Shown piece after piece: positions 5,084-9,422 of a stretch of 9,422 nucleotides of DNA; the stretch's first letter is position 1, and each line of letters starts with the position of its first letter. Origin of the DNA: JANQUM01 sp047630355 (GTDB lineage: Bacteria > Bacteroidota > Bacteroidia > Cytophagales > Spirosomataceae); assembly GCA_047630355.1 (NCBI GenBank), contig JBLHXN010000128.1, positions 1 through 9,422 of the forward strand. The letters are read 5' to 3'. The notes below the pieces were generated by a model. It saw only the letters and a program-made list of their open reading frames with translations. It searched no databases and had not been told where the DNA came from. Made by a program: the position numbers and the translations under genes.

Positions 5084-6103
5084 TTCCTGAAAAGCCTTCA
5101 ATAAAACCCACTGATTCATCGCACGGTCAAAGTTGTGTTCTGAATGCTTTACGGGATAATAAATATCGCCGTTTAGGTAATCGGCTAAAAAACGAATGCC
5201 TTGCATGTAAATCATAAACTCGCCGCCGTAGTTGAGGTGCTGCTTTTCGGTTTCGGTAAGTACGGTGCTGAGTTCTGATAGATAACCCCGTTTGATTGCT
5301 TCGTAAATTTCTTTTCGGACGGTGATTTTTTCGAAGTAAGTTGAATCTTCAGGAACGGGTGATAGGTACGTTCGGAACATATCCCCAATATCTGAAATGA
5401 TGAGACCGGGCATCAAGGTATCTAAATCACAAATGGTAATCGCTTTTTTGGTCGTTCGGTCAAACAAAGCATTGTTGATTTTGGTATCATGGTGCATTAT
5501 CCGAACGGGCATTTTTTCGTTAGAAAGTAAATGTTCGTACGTTTCAACTAAATGACTTTGAGATAAATAGTTCTCAATCAGCTTTTTAGCTTTTTCTTTA
5601 CGTTCCGCTTCCGAAAATACCACCGCCGCTTCAAATTGTTGAAAGCGTAGGCTAAGATTATGAAAAGCGGCAATAGTTGGCTCAAACTTCTCAGATGAAA
5701 CCCCATGTAGGTTTTTGGTTAATGTGGCAAATGCCTTTGCGGCCTCAAACGCTTCGTCAGCAGTTGAAACTATATTTATACTAAACGAATTTTCCAAAAA
5801 AATAGTTAACCGCCAATGCTCTTTTTTTTGAAGTACAAACGGTTGGTTGTCAGTAGTTTGTAACGGACTTAGAAATATATACTCAGGAGTTTTTTTATTG
5901 ATGTATTCGGCGGCTGATTGTAGGTTAGATGCAATGATTTCTGGATTGTGAAAAACCTTCGTGTTGACTTTTTGAAGAATATACTTTTTATCGCCACTTG
6001 TTACCAAAAAGGTATCGTTTATCAGCCCGTCGCCGAAAGGCTTTACGGTCAGGTTTTCGATTTTAATCGGGTATCTTCCAAGTATTTCGTCGAAGTCAGG
6101 CAT
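5066..6103 (-). CDS. Phosphotransferase of the APH fold, NahK-like (probable sugar 1-kinase)
   Basis: From the ATG at 6103 the protein has 345 residues; residue numbers here count from an alternative TTG at 6139, which adds 12. It has the aminoglycoside-phosphotransferase/choline-kinase fold: nucleotide-binding loop PFGDGLINDTFLV (34-46), Lys57 in ILQKVN, catalytic Asp218 with Asn223 in HHDTKINNALFD, and metal-binding Asp238/Asp240 in CDLDTLMPG. HxDTKxxN together with DLDTxMPG is typical of N-acetylhexosamine 1-kinases (NahK), which make GlcNAc- or GalNAc-1-phosphate from ATP. Relatives in Bacteroidetes are sometimes labelled 'mucin desulfatase' (MdsC-like), a name the kinase motifs do not support. 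It is cytoplasmic, with no signal peptide. The ATG is preferred because the family motif region begins soon after it. The gene is divergent from zwf. Family assignment is good; the substrate is inferred. Confidence 0.78.
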   Translation of the reverse strand: MPDFDEILGRYPIKIENLTVKPFGDGLINDTFLVTSGDKKYILQKVNTKVFHNPEIIASNLQSAAEYINKKTPEYIFLSPLQTTDNQPFVLQKKEHWRLTIFLENSFSINIVSTADEAFEAAKAFATLTKNLHGVSSEKFEPTIAAFHNLSLRFQQFEAAVVFSEAERKEKAKKLIENYLSQSHLVETYEHLLSNEKMPVRIMHHDTKINNALFDRTTKKAITICDLDTLMPGLIISDIGDMFRTYLSPVPEDSTYFEKITVRKEIYEAIKRGYLSELSTVLTETEKQHLNYGGEFMIYMQGIRFLADYLNGDIYYPVKHSEHNFDRAMNQWVLLKAFQEFVERK

Positions 6104-6207
6104 TATAGGTTTTAGATAGATTAAATTGTGAATTTCCAAACGCGTAATTGGTATGGAAGTACGTCTTAGTTAAATAAAGTTGATAGATATTCGTGATTTC
6201 TACAACT

Positions 6208-6215
6208 TATATTTC
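6208..6215 (+). promoter_or_regulatory. Candidate -7 box (TATATTTC) of the zwf-pgl operon
   Basis: TATATTTC matches TAnnTTTG at 7 of 8 positions, about 100 bases before the zwf ATG. The nearest TTG upstream (6180-6182) is 25 bases away, slightly longer than ideal. It lies only 5 bases from the divergent -7 box of the kinase gene, so the two promoters would overlap. Confidence 0.35.
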
Positions 6216-6220
6216 CTTAA

Positions 6221-6251
6221 CAAAGCTATCTACCTATATGAACATATAAAT
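6221..6251 (-). promoter_or_regulatory. Bacteroidetes-type promoter of the NahK-like kinase gene
   Basis: On the minus strand TAGCTTTG (complement of 6221-6228) is an exact TAnnTTTG. A TTTA lies about 19 bases upstream as an imperfect -33 element. Transcription would start near 6214, leaving a leader of about 110 bases before the ATG at 6103. The palindrome at 6235-6248 falls between the -33 and -7 elements. Confidence 0.5.
6235..6248. promoter_or_regulatory. Operator-like inverted repeat TATATG-AA-CATATA
   Basis: Two perfect 6-base arms (6235-6240 and 6243-6248) flank AA in the divergent region between the kinase gene and zwf. The position, inside the kinase promoter and 20 bases beyond the zwf -7 candidate, would let one bound regulator affect both genes. 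No regulator gene is nearby, and chance is possible in such AT-rich DNA. Confidence 0.35.
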
Positions 6252-6316
6252 GCGTAAAATCGTTATCAGCATTTAGCAACGCACTCCTCATTTATCTAAT
6301 TGAATTAAGACCTCTT

Positions 6317-7828
6317 ATGGAAAATACACAGAAACCCGTCATCTTTATAATTTTTGGTGGAACCGGTGATTTAAACTGGCGGAAAATAAATCCAGCACTT
6401 TATAATTTATATCTCGACGGATATTTCCCGGAAAACTTTGCCATAATCAATTCGGGAAGACGGGATTTGACTGATGATGATATTCGTAAGAAGTTACTGG
6501 AAGGTGTGAATAAATTCTCCCGACGAGGTAAAGTTGATAAAGAACAATGGAATGCGTTCGCTGAAAAAATCACGTATCAGCCGGCAGATATCATGGAAGA
6601 TAAGTCGTTCCAGACTTTCGGTGAGAATATCAAGCAATACGAAAAAGAATGGGGGGAAAAGCCAACGGTGATTTTTTATATGTCAGTGGCGGCTCAGTTT
6701 TTCTCGGTAATCGCCGAGAAGATTAAGAAAAATAAACTTGCTGAAGACGTAGCCCACAGCCGGTTGGTCATAGAAAAACCTTTTGGTCATGATTTAGAAT
6801 CTTCCCGCGAACTAAACAATCTGTTTTGCAGGAATTTCGACGAAAAACAAATTTACCGGATTGACCATTATTTGGGTAAAGAAGCCGTGCAGAATATCAT
6901 GGCTTTCCGTTTCGCAAACGCTATTTTAGAACCGCTTTGGAATCGAAACTATATTGAACACGTGCAAATCTCTGTCTCTGAGCAGATTGGCGTAGGAAGT
7001 CGGGGCGGTTTTTATGAAGGAGCGGGAGCCTTGCGGGATATGGTTCAGAACCATATTTTGCAATTACTTTGCTTAGTGGGAATGGAAGCTCCCGTTTCGT
7101 TTGACGCAGACGAGGTCCGAAACAAAAAAGTGGATGTACTTCGCTCCATGCGGCGATTCAAAGCAGATGAATTAAAACACAATGTAGTTCGTGGTCAATA
7201 CGGAGACGGTTGGGTAAAAGGCGAAGAGGTAAAAAGCTACCGCGAAGAGGGAGACGTTGACCCAAAATCAAACGTAGAAACCTTTGCTGCGGTTAAGTTC
7301 TTCGTGGATAACTGGCGGTGGTTCGACGTGCCGTTTTATGTCCGTACCGGAAAGCGAATGCCCGAAAAATCTTCGGTTATTACGATTCAATTTAGAGATA
7401 TTCCGCACAAAATATTCCCCGTTGGAACATCTGATAATTTGCGGCAAAACCGCTTAGTAATCAGCATTCAGCCGGATATGAGTATTCGATTTCAGGTACA
7501 GGCGAAAATTCCGGGTGTAGAAATGGCGTTGAATAACGTTGATATGGTATTTGATTACGACGATAGTTTCGGCGAAGATAAAACCCCCGAAGCCTACGAA
7601 ACTCTATTACTTGATACCATGACCGGAGACCAAACACTTTATATGCGGGGAGACCAAGTAGAAGAGGCGTGGAAATTACTGATGCCCGTTTTAGATAGTT
7701 GGGAATCCAAAACCGTAAATGATTTCCCGAACTATGCTGCCGATACTTGGGGACCAGAAGCCGCAAATGCACTTTTAGCTCGTGACGGCTGTCACTGGTT
7801 CACACTCAAAACCAAAAAAACAAAATGA
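6317..7828 (+). CDS. zwf: Glucose-6-phosphate 1-dehydrogenase
   Basis: This 503-residue cytoplasmic enzyme oxidises glucose 6-phosphate to 6-phosphogluconolactone and reduces NADP+ (or NAD+), the entry step of the oxidative pentose phosphate pathway. The Rossmann dinucleotide loop is FGGTGDLNWRK (13-23), followed by INPALYNLYLDGY. EKPFGHD lies at 153-159, the signature RIDHYLGKE at 181-189 contains the substrate-binding His184 and Lys188, and the catalytic base is His246 in DMVQNH. YVRTGKRM at 341-348 belongs to the sugar-phosphate site. Length is normal for the family (about 480-510). The loop has Asn-Trp before Arg-Lys where many homologues have Ala/Thr-Lys. The ATG at 6317 agrees with the family start and has no Shine-Dalgarno sequence. 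It overlaps pgl by 4 bases (ATGA), so the two are transcribed together and probably translationally coupled. No 6-phosphogluconate dehydrogenase gene is in the window. Confidence 0.97.
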   Translation: MENTQKPVIFIIFGGTGDLNWRKINPALYNLYLDGYFPENFAIINSGRRDLTDDDIRKKLLEGVNKFSRRGKVDKEQWNAFAEKITYQPADIMEDKSFQTFGENIKQYEKEWGEKPTVIFYMSVAAQFFSVIAEKIKKNKLAEDVAHSRLVIEKPFGHDLESSRELNNLFCRNFDEKQIYRIDHYLGKEAVQNIMAFRFANAILEPLWNRNYIEHVQISVSEQIGVGSRGGFYEGAGALRDMVQNHILQLLCLVGMEAPVSFDADEVRNKKVDVLRSMRRFKADELKHNVVRGQYGDGWVKGEEVKSYREEGDVDPKSNVETFAAVKFFVDNWRWFDVPFYVRTGKRMPEKSSVITIQFRDIPHKIFPVGTSDNLRQNRLVISIQPDMSIRFQVQAKIPGVEMALNNVDMVFDYDDSFGEDKTPEAYETLLLDTMTGDQTLYMRGDQVEEAWKLLMPVLDSWESKTVNDFPNYAADTWGPEAANALLARDGCHWFTLKTKKTK

Positions 7829-8541
7829 AAAGACTCCATATTTACCATTCACCCGCCGAAGTAATAAACAATTACGCGGCGTATTTTATAAAGACCGCCA
7901 AAGAAAGTATTGAGGAAAACGGAAAGTTTACCGTAGTGCTATCGGGTGGAAATTCCCCAAAAAGTGTTTTTGAATTATTGGCGAAAGAATACACCCATGC
8001 CATTGATTGGACGAGCGTTTACTTCTTCTTTGGGGATGAACGCTACGTGCTATCGAACGACCCCGATAGTAACGCCTTGATGGCGAAAGAAGCTTTGTTT
8101 AACCCACTTAATATTCAGGAAAATCAGGTTTTTACCGTTGATACTACGTTAGAAGTCAAAATGGCTGCTGCTGACTATAATAAGAAAATCGTGCAGTTTT
8201 TTGACGGTCAGAAAATAGCGTTTGACTTGGTAATGCTGGGTCTTGGCGATGATGCTCACACGGCTTCTTTATTTCCCGGTACGGAAGTATTGAATGAAGA
8301 AATGTCGGGTGTTTCGCACGTTTACATAAGCGAAAAAGACGTTTTCAGAATAACGATGACGGCTCAGATGATTAACGATGCTAATAATATCGCTTTCTTG
8401 GTCTTTGGGAAAAATAAAGCCGAAGCGGTACAACACGTTATGGAAGGAGAACAAAAAACTTCCCATTATCCCGCTCAGCTAATTGACAAAAAAGCCGAAT
8501 GGTTTATGGACGAAGCAGCAGCGAAATTAATCACCGTTTAG
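7825..8541 (+). CDS. pgl: 6-phosphogluconolactonase (Pgl/DevB type)
   Basis: This 238-residue protein hydrolyses the 6-phosphogluconolactone made by Zwf to 6-phosphogluconate in the cytoplasm. Family motifs of the NagB/RpiA-like fold are clear: VLSGGNSPK (38-46), the phosphate-binding loop; FFGDERYV (68-75) with DPDSN (79-83); and GLGDDAHTASLFPG (139-152), which carries the probable catalytic His145. In the last motif Ala144 replaces the Gly found in many homologues (GxGxDGHxASLFPG), probably without effect. Length matches the DevB type (about 230-250). The start ATG overlaps the zwf stop, so expression depends on zwf. The 3' end overlaps the convergent fucosidase gene by 4 bases, leaving no room for a terminator between them. 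Confidence 0.95.
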   Translation: MKRLHIYHSPAEVINNYAAYFIKTAKESIEENGKFTVVLSGGNSPKSVFELLAKEYTHAIDWTSVYFFFGDERYVLSNDPDSNALMAKEALFNPLNIQENQVFTVDTTLEVKMAAADYNKKIVQFFDGQKIAFDLVMLGLGDDAHTASLFPGTEVLNEEMSGVSHVYISEKDVFRITMTAQMINDANNIAFLVFGKNKAEAVQHVMEGEQKTSHYPAQLIDKKAEWFMDEAAAKLITV

Positions 8542-9422
8542 TACACACTCAATTCGCTGAGTGTAATGCTCACGGGTGCAATCAACGAGATTTTTATTTT
8601 AGAGGAGTCAATTGGCTTCTCTAATTTAATCAATCGGTTAGCCCCAACGCTTTCCACTTCGGCTACGGACTGCCATTTGTTATTTACCCAAGCCGCAATG
8701 TTTACCCGATTTATCCGTTGACCAAGTTTGATGTTTTCCCGCAACTGAATAATATTGACTGAAGTAGCTTTCGTGAAATCTACGATAATTTCTGTTGCCG
8801 CAGTATTATCATTTGTTGCCCAGTAAGAATATCGGTCACCGTCTGTCAGATTTTTAACAGGAAATCCATTCCTTGAATTTCCGGCGGAGATAGTAGCTGC
8901 TTCGGTTAGATTTTTTGAGAAAATGGAGGTTAACTCTGCATTGAATTCTTTTAAAATCCGTACATCATTTTCGTGAAGCTTCCCTTCTGGAGTGGGAGAT
9001 AAGCCAAGATCCAAGCAAGCTCCTCTGCCTACACTTTTGAAGTATAAATCCACGAGATAATCTGCATCTTTTTCTTTTCCGTCTTGTTCAGGGTGATAAA
9101 ACCAACCCGGCCGAAGCGGAACGTCGCATTCTGCCGGAGTCCAGTATTTTCCGTTTCGGGTGCCGACGCTTGATGTTTCTGTATTTACATTTCCCGGTAC
9201 GGCGGTTTTTCCAGTTAAAGCTTCTGGCGTAAAAGTTGCCCAATGCGTTTCTGCGGCAAAACCCTTTTCGTTTCCTACCCAACGCACGTCCGGCCCGATG
9301 TCGCTAAAAATAGTGGCGTTCGGTTGTAATTTACGGGTGATGTCATTCCAAGTTGTATTCCAATCGTAATAGGTAGTATTATCAATTTTACGAGCCTCGT
9401 TTGTCCCACCGTAATAGCCATC
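8538..9422 (-). CDS. GH29 alpha-L-fucosidase, C-terminal 294 residues (partial), with F5/8-type C domain
   Basis: The frame is open to the right edge, so the N-terminus, any signal peptide and most of the catalytic barrel are missing. The visible part starts at DGYYGGTNEARKID, where GH29 enzymes have their WFDGxYGG segment. The first Asp is therefore probably the catalytic nucleophile, and Glu52 of the visible part (RWVGNEKGF) is a candidate acid/base. DVPLRPGWFYHPEQD, then RGACLDLGLSPTPEG, are hallmarks of the family and suggest the GH29-B type, which acts on branched alpha-1,3/1,4-fucosides. Residues about 165-294 form a beta-rich F5/8-type C (CBM32-like) domain (VKNLTDGDRYSYWATND, then ITLSELSVY) that may bind sugar. 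The enzyme is probably periplasmic or surface-exposed and removes fucose from glycans. The subtype assignment is inferred. Confidence 0.9.
   Translation of the reverse strand, partial: DGYYGGTNEARKIDNTTYYDWNTTWNDITRKLQPNATIFSDIGPDVRWVGNEKGFAAETHWATFTPEALTGKTAVPGNVNTETSSVGTRNGKYWTPAECDVPLRPGWFYHPEQDGKEKDADYLVDLYFKSVGRGACLDLGLSPTPEGKLHENDVRILKEFNAELTSIFSKNLTEAATISAGNSRNGFPVKNLTDGDRYSYWATNDNTAATEIIVDFTKATSVNIIQLRENIKLGQRINRVNIAAWVNNKWQSVAEVESVGANRLIKLEKPIDSSKIKISLIAPVSITLSELSVY
8545..8564. repeat. Inverted repeat at the pgl/fucosidase convergence
   Basis: ACACTCA (8545-8551) pairs perfectly with TGAGTGT (8558-8564) around a 6-base loop. It lies just past the pgl stop, inside the last codons of the fucosidase gene. 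It is the only structure at this convergent junction, so it might act as a 3'-end hairpin for the zwf-pgl transcript, but there is no T-run on either strand. Confidence 0.3.

Noticed and set aside
7461..7772. A 103-codon minus-strand frame inside zwf
   Set aside because: It is antisense to conserved zwf sequence and shows no recognisable family features.
1..9422. CRISPR arrays, tRNA or rRNA genes, insertion sequences, phage or defence genes
   Set aside because: No regularly spaced repeats, no tRNA-like sequence spotted by eye, and no transposase, integrase or known defence motif was seen in any supported gene.

Overview
The window looks like the chromosome of a member of the Bacteroidetes (Bacteroidota), probably a free-living Cytophagales-type organism. 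Four signs support this. Several genes are preceded by the phylum-specific promoter pattern TTG or TTTG, about 20 bases, then TAnnTTTG. Start codons lack Shine-Dalgarno sequences. An outer-membrane barrel tail is present, and the gene set combines a secreted S1 sulfatase with a GH29 fucosidase. The assignment below phylum level is an inference.

Layout. 1-133 is the end of a gene for an outer-membrane-like protein. 286-1353 (+) is a long FabH-type ketoacyl-ACP synthase III ending at a strong hairpin. 1354-1666 has no gene but is full of small inverted repeats and resembles degenerate repeat DNA. 1667-2335 (-) is an unrecognised, clearly AT-rich orphan gene with an uncertain 5' end. Three minus-strand genes follow, each with its own likely promoter: a secreted sulfatase (2473-3930), a CvfB-type S1/winged-helix RNA-binding protein (4103-4945, TTG start), and a NahK-like sugar kinase of the aminoglycoside phosphotransferase fold (5066-6103). 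After a divergent intergenic region comes the plus-strand pair zwf-pgl (6317-8541), joined by an ATGA overlap. A GH29 alpha-L-fucosidase with a C-terminal F5/8-type domain (8538 to the right edge, minus strand) collides with pgl and overlaps it by 4 bases.

How the genes fit together. Zwf and Pgl catalyse the first two steps of the oxidative pentose phosphate pathway and supply NADPH, which fatty-acid synthesis consumes. The sulfatase, the fucosidase and the hexosamine-kinase-like protein could act on sulfated, fucosylated or amino-sugar glycans. They are not one operon, however, and no SusC/SusD pair is visible, so a polysaccharide utilisation locus is only a suggestion. I see no clear undescribed multi-gene system. 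The places most worth a second look are the repeat-rich gap with its AT-rich orphan gene, and the divergent kinase/zwf control region.
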